Part shown: positions 17,376 to 25,904 of the stretch, one piece after another | Position numbering within the stretch: the first letter of the stretch is position 1 | Layout: every line of letters starts with the position of its first letter | Source: DSSB01 sp046346845 | GTDB taxonomy: Bacteria; UBA10199; DSSB01 | NCBI GenBank assembly: GCA_046346845.1 | Contig: JAXMHH010000003.1 | Location: 62,001-126,000, forward strand | Length of the DNA stretch: 64,000 nt | Direction: 5' to 3' | Translations under genes and position numbers: made by a program | The notes under the pieces: generated by a model | What the model was told of the DNA's origin: nothing | Database searches by the model: none | The model's input: the letters and a program-made list of their open reading frames with translations, nothing else

Positions 17376-17438
17376 TTTGCAAGAAACCGGGCCCGTTCCA
17401 AGCCCGTCGAGCCTCTTGTTCAGGGAGCTTCAAGATTC

Positions 17439-18905
17439 ATGGCTTTGGAAATCAAACAGAACCTCAAGCTGACGCAATCCCTCGTCATCACCCCCCAACT
17501 CCAGCAGGCCATTAAGCTGCTCCAGCTCTCCCAAATGGAACTGGTCGAGATGGTGCAAAACGAGATGCTCGAAAATCCCCTACTGGAAGAAGGCGTCGAC
17601 GCCGAGGAGGCTCCCCAGCAAGAACCGCCGGAGATCGTCGCCGAGCGCGAGGAACTGGAAGGCCCCCTCGACAACAAGGGCACCCAGGAAAGCCAGGAGG
17701 TCGGGGGCAAAGAGGGGGATTTCAAGGAAGAGGCCCCGGATTTCGACTGGGACAATTACCTCAATACCTACAACGCTCCCGAAAACGTCCAAAGCCAGAT
17801 CGACGAGCTCCCCTCCTACGAAAACACCCTGGCCAACAAGACCAGCCTCTTCGACCACCTGATGTGGCAGCTGCAATTGTCCAATTTTTCTCCCCGGGAC
17901 GCCGAGATCGGGACCTTCCTCCTGGGCTGTATCAACGACGACGGTTATATCCAGGATCCCCTCGAGGACATCGCCGCCAAGCTCGAGACTAACGTCGAGG
18001 ACGTCGAGCGGGTGCTGAAGAGAATCCAAGAATTCGACCCCCCGGGCGTGGCCGCCCGCGACCTCAAGGAATGCTTGATGATCCAGCTCAAGCACCTTGG
18101 GCCCGAAAAGGAAATCCTGGCCAAGATCATCGACAATCACCTGAGCAACCTCGAGCGCAGGGACTACCTGCGCATCGCGCGGGACCTCAAGATCTCCCTC
18201 GAGAAGGTCCAGGAGCTGGCCAAACTGATCCACGAGCTCGAACCCAAGCCGGGGCGGGAGTACAGCACCAGCGATCCGCAATACATCACCCCCGACGTCT
18301 ACGTGAACAAGATCGGCAACGAGTGGGTGGTGGTGCTCAACGAGGACGGGCTCCCCAAGCTCAAGGTCAGCCATCTTTACAAAAACGCGATGGAGGGCAA
18401 CGGCTCCTCCGCCACCAAAGAATACGTCCAAAACAAGCTGCGCTCGGCCATTTGGCTGATCCGCAGCATCCACCAGCGCCAGCGCACGCTGTACCGGACC
18501 TCCAAGACGATCGTGAAGTTCCAGCAGGAGTTCTTCGAAAAGGGCATCAGCTACCTGCGCCCCATGATCCTGCGCGACGTCGCCAACGAGATCGAGATGC
18601 ACGAATCCACCGTCTCGCGGGTCACCACCAACAAGTACATGCACACCCCGCACGGCATCTTCGAGCTGAAGTACTTTTTCAACAGCGGCATTACCACCTC
18701 CGACGGCGATTCCGTGGCCAGCGAGACCATCAAAACCAAGATCAAGACCATGATCGCCCAGGAAAACCCGAAAAAACCTCTTTCCGACCAGGAGATCGTC
18801 AAGCTTTTGAAAGACGGCAACATCGACATCGCCCGCCGTACCGTAGCCAAGTACCGCGAGATGATGGGGATCCAGCCTTCCTCCAAACGCAGGCAACTTT
18901 TTTAG
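17439..18905 (+). CDS. rpoN: RNA polymerase sigma-54 factor
   Basis: Sigma-54 directs RNA polymerase to -24/-12 promoters that need an AAA+ activator. The 488-aa protein has the Gln/Leu-rich region I (QSLVITPQLQQAIKLLQLSQ), an acidic region II (residues about 50-100), the core-binding domain, the helix-turn-helix region (HESTVSRVTTNKYM) and the C-terminal RpoN box ARRTVAKYREMMGI. It lies upstream of hpf and ptsN, the usual rpoN neighbourhood in proteobacteria; lptB is absent. Three good candidate target promoters are in this window (54902, 56634, 57504). No sigma-54 activator gene is visible here. Confidence 0.97.
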   Translation: MALEIKQNLKLTQSLVITPQLQQAIKLLQLSQMELVEMVQNEMLENPLLEEGVDAEEAPQQEPPEIVAEREELEGPLDNKGTQESQEVGGKEGDFKEEAPDFDWDNYLNTYNAPENVQSQIDELPSYENTLANKTSLFDHLMWQLQLSNFSPRDAEIGTFLLGCINDDGYIQDPLEDIAAKLETNVEDVERVLKRIQEFDPPGVAARDLKECLMIQLKHLGPEKEILAKIIDNHLSNLERRDYLRIARDLKISLEKVQELAKLIHELEPKPGREYSTSDPQYITPDVYVNKIGNEWVVVLNEDGLPKLKVSHLYKNAMEGNGSSATKEYVQNKLRSAIWLIRSIHQRQRTLYRTSKTIVKFQQEFFEKGISYLRPMILRDVANEIEMHESTVSRVTTNKYMHTPHGIFELKYFFNSGITTSDGDSVASETIKTKIKTMIAQENPKKPLSDQEIVKLLKDGNIDIARRTVAKYREMMGIQPSSKRRQLF

Positions 18906-18946
18906 GACAAGGCCGTTTAATTTGAAAACAGGAAAGGAGTCCTTGC

Positions 18947-19288
18947 ATGAAAACAACAGTGACCTTCCGTCACATGCCCGCTTCCAACGCCCTCCGGACC
19001 CACGCCGAAGAAAAAGTCCAAAAATTCTTAAAATACCTCCACGAACCCGTCGACATTCACGTCATCTTGATGGTCGAAAAAATCCGGCAAATCGCCGAAA
19101 TCAACGTTCAATCCAAAAATTTCACCGCCCATGGGGTCGAGGAATCCCAGGACATGTACACCTCGATCGACAAGGTCACCTCCAAGGTCGAGGCGCAACT
19201 GCGCAAGCATAAAGAAAAGGTCAAGACCCATAAAAGCGAGAGCAAGGCCTACAACGCGATTGAAGCGACGCTGTCCCCGGTGGATTAG
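18947..19288 (+). CDS. hpf: Ribosome hibernation-promoting factor
   Basis: HPF/RaiA-type proteins bind the 30S decoding site and inactivate ribosomes in stationary phase. The 113-aa protein has the family pattern VTFRHMPASNALRTHAEEKVQKF and YTSIDKVTSKVEAQLRKHKEKVK, with no long-form C-terminal dimerisation domain, so it is the short HPF type. AAAGGAG precedes the ATG. It is 41 bp after rpoN and two terminators follow. Confidence 0.92.
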   Translation: MKTTVTFRHMPASNALRTHAEEKVQKFLKYLHEPVDIHVILMVEKIRQIAEINVQSKNFTAHGVEESQDMYTSIDKVTSKVEAQLRKHKEKVKTHKSESKAYNAIEATLSPVD

Positions 19289-19326
19289 CCCCCGGGAAAG
19301 CCCGGCCAATCCGGTATTTCCGCAAA

Positions 19327-19376
19327 GCCCCGGCGCGAAACGACCCTTCGGCTCGTCCCACGCCGGGGTTTTTTTT
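19327..19376 (+). terminator. Terminator after hpf (first of two)
   Basis: CCCCGGCG pairs with CGCCGGGG across an inner hairpin, followed by eight T. Confidence 0.85.
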
Positions 19377-19381
19377 CTCCC

Positions 19382-19411
19382 GCGGCCCCGGCCGGAGGCC
19401 GCTGTTTTTTT
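19382..19411 (+). terminator. Second tandem terminator after hpf
   Basis: GCGGCC pairs with GGCCGC over a 9-nt loop, followed by TG and seven T. Confidence 0.7.
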
Positions 19412-19493
19412 GCCACGATTTCGCTTCAAGTCGGCAAAATTTCATTGTAATTTAAAGGGGCTTGGCCTAGAGGCGCAGCAGCGAAGGTAGCCT

Positions 19494-19955
19494 ATGAAAA
19501 TCACCAATATCCTGCGCGTCGAATCGATCATTCCCGAACTGCAATCGCAGGATAAAAACGGCGTGATCCGCGAGCTGGCGGAGGCGGTGATCCGTTCCGA
19601 GCCCTCGCTTTCCGTCGACCGGCTTTACGAAGTGCTGCTGGAGCGGGAAAAGCTCGGCTCCACCGGCATCGGCAGCGGCGTGGCGATCCCCCACGGCAAA
19701 CTCCCCAATCTCGAGCGCATCGTGGCCGCCTTCGGACGCTCGAAGGCCGGCATCGATTTCGATTCCCAAGACGGGGAACCCGCCCACCTCTTCTTCGTCC
19801 TGGTCGCCCCCGAAAATACCGCCGGCCTGCACCTCAAGGCCCTGGCCAAGCTCTCCCGACTGCTGAAAGACGCCCAGTTCCGGCAAAAACTGATGGAAGT
19901 CCCCGACGCGGCCGCGATCTACAAAGCCATCGAAATCGAAGACGAAAAGGCTTAG
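19494..19955 (+). CDS. ptsN: Nitrogen-regulatory PTS EIIA (PtsN)
   Basis: EIIA(Ntr) accepts phosphate from HPr/NPr and regulates by protein contacts rather than sugar transport. The 153-aa protein has the EIIA type 2 fold with the phosphorylated His67 in GIGSGVAIPHGKL. It is separated from hpf by a double terminator, so it probably has its own promoter, which I could not place confidently. It is the first of the PTS-related set that continues with hprK, rapZ, EIIA(Man), HPr and EI. Confidence 0.92.
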   Translation: MKITNILRVESIIPELQSQDKNGVIRELAEAVIRSEPSLSVDRLYEVLLEREKLGSTGIGSGVAIPHGKLPNLERIVAAFGRSKAGIDFDSQDGEPAHLFFVLVAPENTAGLHLKALAKLSRLLKDAQFRQKLMEVPDAAAIYKAIEIEDEKA

Positions 19956-20103
19956 GCCAAGCGCCGAAGTGTCTGTCTTTGGAAGTGCCTAAGTTGGGGA
20001 GGCCTTTCATGTTTTTTTGCTTCGATCCCCGGATACCCCGCCACTTCGACGCGTGAAAAAGCAAAGGCTTGGAGATTCCCCAAAATCCTGATATTTTTTC
20101 CTT

Positions 20104-21072
20104 ATGATCTCGATCCAGGTCGCGGAACTGATCAAAGACGGCGATTACCATCTCAATCTAGAACTCGTGGCCGGCAAGCAGGGCCTGCTCAAGAAGATTA
20201 CCATTCCCCGCATCCAAAAGCCCGGCTTGGCGCTCACCGGCGACACCTCCAACCTCCATTCGGGACGCCTGCAAGTCCTGGGAAAATCCGAGATCAGCTA
20301 CCTGAGCGGCCTGCCCGAGAAAAAGCTCAAATCGGTGGTCGAGAAGATCTGCAAGATCGACCTCTCGGCCATGGTCATCACCCGTGGCAATGCGGTGCCG
20401 GCCATCCTGGTCGAAGAGGCCGAGAGAAACTCCATCCCCCTGTTCTCGACCAACCTGCTGACCAGCACCTTCATCAACCGCGTCACCAAATTCCTTGAAG
20501 ACAAGCTGACCGCCTCGACCAACGTCCACGGCGTGCTGATGGACGTCTTCGGGGTCGGCATCCTGATCATCGGCAAGAGCGGCATCGGCAAGAGCGAGGC
20601 CGCCCTCGACTTAATCCTGCGGGGGCATCGCCTGGTGGCCGACGACGTCGTCGAGATCAAAAAGAAGCCCCCGGCCACGCTCTCCGGGATGAGCAGCGAG
20701 ATTATCAAATACCACATGGAGATCCGCGGCCTCGGCATCATCAACATCGAAGACCTGTTCGGCGTAGCCGCGATCCGCGACCGCAAGGTCATCGACATCG
20801 TCGTCGAGATGGTCGACTGGGACCCCAAGGCCGAATACGACCGGCTTGGCATGGAAGAGCAGACCTATCCCATCCTCGACGTCCGCGTCCCCTACCTCAA
20901 GATCCCGGTTCGGCCCGGCCGTAACGTCACCACGATCATCGAGGTCGCGGCCCGCAACCACCTGCTCAAGCAGCGCGGGCACTTCAGCGCCCAGGAGTTC
21001 GACGAGAAGCTCGCCCAAGACATGCAGCAACGCGACAAGCTCAACAAGACCCTGTGGAACTCCCTCGAGTGA
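20104..21072 (+). CDS. hprK: HPr kinase/phosphorylase
   Basis: HprK phosphorylates and dephosphorylates a serine of HPr in response to metabolic state. The 322-aa protein has the N-terminal regulatory domain, then the catalytic domain with the P-loop GKSGIGKSEAAL (residues about 157-168). The EIRGLGIINIEDLFGV signature and the RPGRNVTTIIEVAARN block follow. The cognate HPr at 22356 keeps the target serine. It starts 148 bp after ptsN and overlaps rapZ. Confidence 0.95.
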   Translation: MISIQVAELIKDGDYHLNLELVAGKQGLLKKITIPRIQKPGLALTGDTSNLHSGRLQVLGKSEISYLSGLPEKKLKSVVEKICKIDLSAMVITRGNAVPAILVEEAERNSIPLFSTNLLTSTFINRVTKFLEDKLTASTNVHGVLMDVFGVGILIIGKSGIGKSEAALDLILRGHRLVADDVVEIKKKPPATLSGMSSEIIKYHMEIRGLGIINIEDLFGVAAIRDRKVIDIVVEMVDWDPKAEYDRLGMEEQTYPILDVRVPYLKIPVRPGRNVTTIIEVAARNHLLKQRGHFSAQEFDEKLAQDMQQRDKLNKTLWNSLE

Positions 21073-21950
21073 GACGACGCCCCTCGCCACGCCATCGTTG
21101 GATCCTGGTAACCGGCCTGTCCGGCGCGGGCAAGAGCACGGCGCTCAAGGCCCTCGAGGACGAGGGCTATTTCAGCATCGACAACCTGCCCCTGGCCCTG
21201 CTGCCCCCGCTGCTCGCCATGCTGAAGAAATCCCCCCGCCACTTCCCCAAGGTGGTCCTGGGCATGGACGCCCGGGAGAAAAGCTTCCTGCAAAACCCGG
21301 TCGACGTCCTCCACGTGCTGCGCGACGCCGGGGTGACGCCGGAAATCCTGTTTTTTGAGTGCCAAGCCCCCGTCCTGATCCGTCGCTTCTCGGAGAGCCG
21401 CCGCCCCCACCCGCTGGGCAAGGGCTCCTCCTTGGCCCAATCGATCACCGAGGAGCAGCGCAGCCTGGCGCCGCTCCGGGAGCTGGCCACCAAGGTCTTC
21501 GACACCAGCGAGTTGAATATCCACGACCTCAAGCAGGCCCTGCGCTCCTTCCTGCACGGGGCCGGCCGGCGGCCCAAGTTCGAGGTGCACCTGCTTTCTT
21601 TCGGTTTCAAGAACGGCATCCCGGCCGAGGCCGATCTGGTGCTCGACGTGAGGTTCTTCAAAAACCCCTATTTCGTGCCCTCGCTCAAGAGGCTTGACGG
21701 TCGCTCCCGGCCCGTTCAAAAATTCGTACTTGAACAAAGGGCCGCGCAGGCCTTCCTGCGCCGCGTGACGGGACTGCTGAGATTCCTGCTCCCCCAATAC
21801 CAAAACGAGGGGAAGGCCCAGCTGACCGTCGCCGTCGGCTGCACGGGAGGACGGCATCGCTCGGTGAGCATCGTCGAGGCCTTGGGAAAGGGCCTGAAAG
21901 ACCCCCGATGGGCGCTGCGCAAGATCCATCGGGATATCGCGCAAGGGTAA
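21069..21950 (+). CDS. rapZ: RNase adapter protein RapZ
   Basis: RapZ is a nucleotide- and RNA-binding protein; in enterobacteria it guides RNase E to the GlmZ small RNA. It has the Walker A WILVTGLSGAGKSTALKAL near the N-terminus and the C-terminal signature VAVGCTGGRHRSVSIVEAL. I choose GTG 21069 (293 aa), which overlaps the hprK stop as GTGA. GTG 21054 is possible (298 aa) and overlaps hprK by 19 bp. The role outside enterobacteria is not settled; its place between hprK and the PTS genes is conserved in many proteobacteria. Confidence 0.92.
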   Translation: MRRRPSPRHRWILVTGLSGAGKSTALKALEDEGYFSIDNLPLALLPPLLAMLKKSPRHFPKVVLGMDAREKSFLQNPVDVLHVLRDAGVTPEILFFECQAPVLIRRFSESRRPHPLGKGSSLAQSITEEQRSLAPLRELATKVFDTSELNIHDLKQALRSFLHGAGRRPKFEVHLLSFGFKNGIPAEADLVLDVRFFKNPYFVPSLKRLDGRSRPVQKFVLEQRAAQAFLRRVTGLLRFLLPQYQNEGKAQLTVAVGCTGGRHRSVSIVEALGKGLKDPRWALRKIHRDIAQG

Positions 21951-21953
21951 GTT

Positions 21954-22337
21954 ATGTTGGGCTATGTCATCGTAACGCATGTCGGAATCGGCCGCGAGAT
22001 GGTCCGGGCCGTCGAGGAGATCCTCAAGGAGAAGCTCCCCATGGTCGTGGTCGAGGTCGATTCGCAGCGACCCACCGCCGAGACGCACGACCGGATCGTC
22101 GCGGCGGTCGCGAGCTTCGCCGACCGCGAGGGCGTCCTGATCCTCACCGACATCTTCGGCGCCACCCCAACCAACTTGTGCCGCGACCTGATCAGCCAAG
22201 GGCGGGTCGCCGCGGTAACGGGGCTCAACCTGCCGATGGTGCTGAAGGCCGCCACGATGCGCTTCGAGAAGGGCCCCGCCGAGGCGGCGGCCTTCCTCAA
22301 CAGCTACGGACGCGAGAACATTCGAACCTTTCCTTAA
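21954..22337 (+). CDS. PTS EIIA component, mannose family
   Basis: A 127-aa EIIA(Man)-type domain. The start YVIVTHVGIGREM holds the phosphorylatable His9; the LILTDIFGATPTNLC segment is also family-typical. It is three bases after rapZ and 18 bp before HPr. No EIIB, EIIC or EIID gene is nearby, so it probably serves as a regulatory phosphate acceptor rather than a sugar transporter part. A DhaM-type role is possible but no dihydroxyacetone kinase gene is seen. Confidence 0.9.
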   Translation: MLGYVIVTHVGIGREMVRAVEEILKEKLPMVVVEVDSQRPTAETHDRIVAAVASFADREGVLILTDIFGATPTNLCRDLISQGRVAAVTGLNLPMVLKAATMRFEKGPAEAAAFLNSYGRENIRTFP

Positions 22338-22355
22338 ACCTGGGATGAGCGGACC

Positions 22356-22619
22356 ATGGAAAAAGACCTGCAAATCAAGAACAAGCTGGGCCTGCACGCC
22401 CGCGCTGCCGCGCAGCTGGTAAAGACCGCCAATCGCTTTTCCAGCGAGGTCAAGCTGAGCAAGGACCGCAACGTGGTGAACGGCAAAAGCATCATGGGCG
22501 TGCTCACCCTGGCCGCCACCTGCGGCAGCACCATCAAGGTCAGCTGTGAGGGCGCCGACGCCCAGGATGCGATGGCCGCCATCGAGCAGCTGATCGACGC
22601 GAAGTTCCACGAGGACTGA
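22356..22619 (+). CDS. ptsH: Phosphocarrier protein HPr
   Basis: HPr relays phosphate from EI to EIIA proteins. The 87-aa protein carries His14 in LGLHARAAAQLV (EI-dependent site) and Ser45 in VNGKSIMGVLTL (HprK site), so both phosphorylation points are intact. A small inverted-repeat element separates it from ptsI downstream. Confidence 0.95.
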   Translation: MEKDLQIKNKLGLHARAAAQLVKTANRFSSEVKLSKDRNVVNGKSIMGVLTLAATCGSTIKVSCEGADAQDAMAAIEQLIDAKFHED

Positions 22620-22621
22620 CG

Positions 22622-22729
22622 GGCTGTTGAAAAATCACCGGTCTTGGGCCCCGAAAATCCGAAGAATTTTCGGGCGCTGGATGGAGCCGGATTCATTCCG
22701 GCGGGAATGAAATCAGTTTTTCAACAGCC
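22622..22729. repeat. Small inverted-repeat element (copy 2)
   Basis: A 108-bp element between ptsH and ptsI whose ends are GGCTGTTGAAAAA and its complement TTTTTCAACAGCC. Inside are CCGAAAATCC/GAATTTTCGG and CCGGATTCATTCC/GGGAATGAAATC hairpin arms. It shares ends and layout with the element at 4220-4344 but has a different core. Confidence 0.72.
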
Positions 22730-22747
22730 TTCTAATAAGGGATCTCC

Positions 22748-24550
22748 ATGAAGACTGATCGGAAAAAGGCAAAAAAACCCGCCCACGGAGCGCAATTGAC
22801 GGGCATCGGCGCCTCGCCCGGCATCTGCATCGGGGAGGCCTTCGTCCTCGAGAAGACCAGTCTCAACCTACCCCGCTATTGGGTGAACAACAAGGAGATC
22901 AACCACGAGGTCGACCGCTTCCAGCTGGCCCTGACCAAGGCCAAGCAAGAGATGGAGCGCATCAAGGACAAGCTCTGCAAGTTCGACGGCAAGGAGCAGA
23001 TCCACATCCTCGAGGCCTACGGGCTGATCCTGCAGGACGAGATGCTGACCCAGAACACCATCCAGTCGATCCGCAACGAGCACATCAACGCGGAATGGGC
23101 CCTCTACAAGAACCTCGAGAAGGTGAAGTCGGTGTTCCAGGACGTGGCGGAGGGGCATTTCCGGGAGCGCACCAGCGACCTCGACTACATCGGCGAGCGC
23201 ATCCTCAGCCACCTGGTCGGCAAGTCCGAGGACCTCTTCAAGAACATCCCCCCGCAGGCGATCATCGTGGCGCATGACCTGTCCCCCGCCGAGGCGGCCC
23301 AGCTGATCAAGTTCAAGATCAAGGGCATCGTCACCGAGATCGGCGGCAAGACCAGCCATACCGCGATCATCTCGCGGGCCCTGGAGATTCCCGCGGTGGT
23401 GGCCTGTTCCGGCGTCACCCAGCGGGCCCATACCGGCGACAAGCTGATCCTCGACGGCGCCAACGGATTGGTGGTGCTCAACCCCCTGGCCAAGCAGGAG
23501 AAAGAATTCGAGGCCAACCGGCAGCACGAAAACGCCCTCCAAAAGGTATTACTGAAGGACATCCACCTCCCCGCCGAGACCCGCGACGGCTACCGCGTCC
23601 GGCTGGCCGCCAATATGGAGCTCACCGAGGAGATCCACTCGATCAAGGAGCACGGCGCCGAGGGCGTCGGCCTGTACCGGACCGAATTCCTCTTCCTCAA
23701 CCGCAAACAGCCCCCGACGGAGGAGGAGCATTTCGAGAATTACAAGAAGGTCCTGAAGGCGATCTATCCCCACTACACGACCATCCGCACCCTCGACATC
23801 GGCGGCGACAAGATCCCGACCAGCCACACCTACGAGGAAGAGACCAATCCGGCCCTGGGCCTCCGGGCGATCCGCTTCTGCTTCAAGGAGCGCCAGATCT
23901 TCAAGACGCAGCTGCGGGCGATGCTGAGGGCCAGCGTCTTCGGCAAGCTCAAGATCCTGCTGCCGATGATCACCGACCTCGAGGAGCTGCGCAAGGCCAA
24001 GGCCATCCTCGAGGAGGTGAAGCACGACCTCGACAAGGAGAAGATCGACTACGACCCCCACGTCAAGCTGGGCATCATGATCGAGGTCCCCTCCGCAGTG
24101 ATGGTCGCCGACGAGCTGGCCCGCGAGGTCGACTTCTTCAGCATCGGGACCAACGACCTCATCCAGTACACCCTGGCCATCGACCGGGGGAACGAGAACG
24201 TCGCCTATCTCTACCGCCCCCTCCACCCCGCGGTCCTGCGCATGCTGGAGAAGGCGATCGACGCCGCCCACCGCGAGCAGATCGAGGTGAGCGTCTGCGG
24301 CGAGATGGCCGGCGAGCCGATGTTCATCCTGATCCTGCTGGGCTTCGGCCTGAACGAGCTGTCGATGAACGCCCTCTCCATCCCCAAGGCCAAGCGCATC
24401 ATCCGCTCGGTCGATTACACCGCCGCGCGGGCCCTCATGGAAAAGACCCTCCTGCTCCGCACCGCCGCCGAGATGAGCAGCTTCGTCCGACGCGAGTTGC
24501 ACCAGCTTTTAGGCAAGGATTTCAAGGAATATTCCCTCCAAACCCCTTGA
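22748..24550 (+). CDS. ptsI: PTS enzyme I (phosphoenolpyruvate-protein phosphotransferase)
   Basis: EI starts the PTS by taking phosphate from PEP and passing it to HPr. The 600-aa protein starts with a short Lys-rich tail, then GIGASPGICIGEAFVLE. The active His204 is in GGKTSHTAIISRALEIP. The PEP-binding barrel has GVGLYRTEFLFLNR, GIMIEVPSAV, FSIGTNDLIQYTLAIDR and the catalytic Cys in VSVCGEMAGEP. It is a standard sugar-type EI without an N-terminal GAF domain, so it is not the nitrogen-sensing PtsP. It completes a phosphorelay with HPr, EIIA(Man) and PtsN. Confidence 0.96.
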   Translation: MKTDRKKAKKPAHGAQLTGIGASPGICIGEAFVLEKTSLNLPRYWVNNKEINHEVDRFQLALTKAKQEMERIKDKLCKFDGKEQIHILEAYGLILQDEMLTQNTIQSIRNEHINAEWALYKNLEKVKSVFQDVAEGHFRERTSDLDYIGERILSHLVGKSEDLFKNIPPQAIIVAHDLSPAEAAQLIKFKIKGIVTEIGGKTSHTAIISRALEIPAVVACSGVTQRAHTGDKLILDGANGLVVLNPLAKQEKEFEANRQHENALQKVLLKDIHLPAETRDGYRVRLAANMELTEEIHSIKEHGAEGVGLYRTEFLFLNRKQPPTEEEHFENYKKVLKAIYPHYTTIRTLDIGGDKIPTSHTYEEETNPALGLRAIRFCFKERQIFKTQLRAMLRASVFGKLKILLPMITDLEELRKAKAILEEVKHDLDKEKIDYDPHVKLGIMIEVPSAVMVADELAREVDFFSIGTNDLIQYTLAIDRGNENVAYLYRPLHPAVLRMLEKAIDAAHREQIEVSVCGEMAGEPMFILILLGFGLNELSMNALSIPKAKRIIRSVDYTAARALMEKTLLLRTAAEMSSFVRRELHQLLGKDFKEYSLQTP

Positions 24551-24574
24551 CAAATCGGGGGATTTGACTAGGTT
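24547..24574 (+). promoter_or_regulatory. Possible sigma-70-type promoter of metK
   Basis: TTGACA (24547-24552) and TAGGTT (24569-24574) are spaced by 16 bp. The -35 box overlaps the ptsI stop. The leader to metK is about 90 nt, with no SAM riboswitch that I recognise. Confidence 0.35.
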
Positions 24575-24668
24575 CGGCGACGCTTTGGCCAAAATTCGCC
24601 AAACTCTGAAGAGGTGGTTTTGCCGCAAGGGCCAGCCGCCGGCCGCAACCCAAGTTAGAGGAAATTTC

Positions 24669-25838
24669 ATGAGCAATTCCAAATACTTATTCTCCTCCGA
24701 GTCCGTGACCGAGGGCCATCCGGACAAAATCGCTGACCAAATCTCCGATGCCGTCCTAGACGCCATCCTGGCCAAGGACACCAAGGCGCGGGTGGCCTGC
24801 GAGACCCTGGTCAAGACCGGCTTCGCCATGGTCGCCGGCGAGATCACCACCACCGCCACCGTGGACTTTTCCGAGATCGTCCGCAAGACCGTCAAGGAGA
24901 TCGGCTACGACGACAGCCGCAAGGGCTTCGACTACGAGACCTGCGGAGTCTTGGTCGCGATCGACAAGCAGTCCCCCGACATCTCCCAAGGCGTCACCGA
25001 GGGCGAAGGCCTCTTCAAAGAGCAGGGCGCCGGCGACCAGGGCCTGATGTTCGGCTACGCGACCGACGAGACCCCCGAGTTCATGCCCGCCCCCATCGAC
25101 TTCGCTCATCGCCTCACCATGAAGCTGGCCGAGCTTCGCAAGAACGGGACCCTCCCCTGGCTGCGCCCCGACGGCAAGAGCCAGGTCACCATCGAATACC
25201 AGGGCGACAAGCTGGCCCGGATCGACACGGTGGTCCTGAGCACCCAGCACAGCCCCGAGGTCGAGCACAAGACCATCGAGGAGGCCTTGATCGAGCAGGT
25301 CGCCAAGAAGTGCCTCCCCGCCGAGCTCTTGGACAAGAACACCCGCTTCCTCATCAATCCCACGGGGCGTTTCGTCATCGGCGGACCGCAGGGCGACTGC
25401 GGGCTGACCGGCCGCAAGATCATCGTCGACACCTACGGCGGCATGGGCCACCACGGCGGCGGCGCCTTCAGCGGCAAGGACCCCTCCAAGGTCGACCGCT
25501 CCGCCTGCTACATGGCCCGCTATATCGCCAAGAACATCGTCGCCGCCAAGCTGGCCAAGCGCGCGGAGGTGCAGATCGCCTACGCCATCGGCTTCCCCGA
25601 TCCCGTGAGCGTGATGGTCAACACCTTCGGCACCAGCGAGATCCCGGGCGAAAAGATCACCCAGGCAGTCCGCGAGGTCTTCCAGCTTAAGCCCGCGGGC
25701 CTGATCCGCGAGCTGAACCTGCTCCGGCCCATCTACAAAAAGACCGCGGCCTACGGGCATTTCGGGCGCAACGACCCCGACTTCCACTGGGAAAAGACCG
25801 ACAAGGTCGCGACCCTGAAGAAAGTGCTGAACTTCTAA
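24669..25838 (+). CDS. metK: S-adenosylmethionine synthetase
   Basis: MetK makes S-adenosylmethionine from methionine and ATP. From ATG 24669 the protein is 389 aa, the standard length, beginning KYLFSSESVTEGHPDKIADQ. It has the ATP-binding signature GAGDQGLMFGYATDE and the P-loop-like GGGAFSGKDPSKVDRSA. GAGGAAA lies before the ATG; the frame is open 35 codons further upstream, but that part has no conserved sequence. It is followed by a terminator and then ahcY, giving two steps of the SAM cycle in order. Confidence 0.96.
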   Translation: MSNSKYLFSSESVTEGHPDKIADQISDAVLDAILAKDTKARVACETLVKTGFAMVAGEITTTATVDFSEIVRKTVKEIGYDDSRKGFDYETCGVLVAIDKQSPDISQGVTEGEGLFKEQGAGDQGLMFGYATDETPEFMPAPIDFAHRLTMKLAELRKNGTLPWLRPDGKSQVTIEYQGDKLARIDTVVLSTQHSPEVEHKTIEEALIEQVAKKCLPAELLDKNTRFLINPTGRFVIGGPQGDCGLTGRKIIVDTYGGMGHHGGGAFSGKDPSKVDRSACYMARYIAKNIVAAKLAKRAEVQIAYAIGFPDPVSVMVNTFGTSEIPGEKITQAVREVFQLKPAGLIRELNLLRPIYKKTAAYGHFGRNDPDFHWEKTDKVATLKKVLNF

Positions 25839-25856
25839 AAAATTCGAACAACCGCG

Positions 25857-25887
25857 AAGGCCGTCTGGAAAGACGGCCTTCCTTTTT
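25857..25887 (+). terminator. Rho-independent terminator between metK and ahcY
   Basis: AAGGCCGTCT-GGAA-AGACGGCCTT hairpin followed by CCTTTTT. It ends 17 bp before the ahcY start, so ahcY transcription must start within it or depend on read-through. Confidence 0.85.
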
Positions 25888-25904
25888 ACGGAAGGATTCC
25901 CGCC

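Noticed and set aside
20892..22610. A 572-codon minus-strand open frame opposite rapZ/EIIA/HPr
   Set aside because: It lies antisense to well-supported genes and has no recognisable motif.
24551..24668. Possible SAM or SAH riboswitch upstream of metK, or in the 66 bp before ahcY
   Set aside because: No SAM-I, SAM-II or SAH consensus is visible. The ahcY leader is too short and mostly a terminator hairpin.
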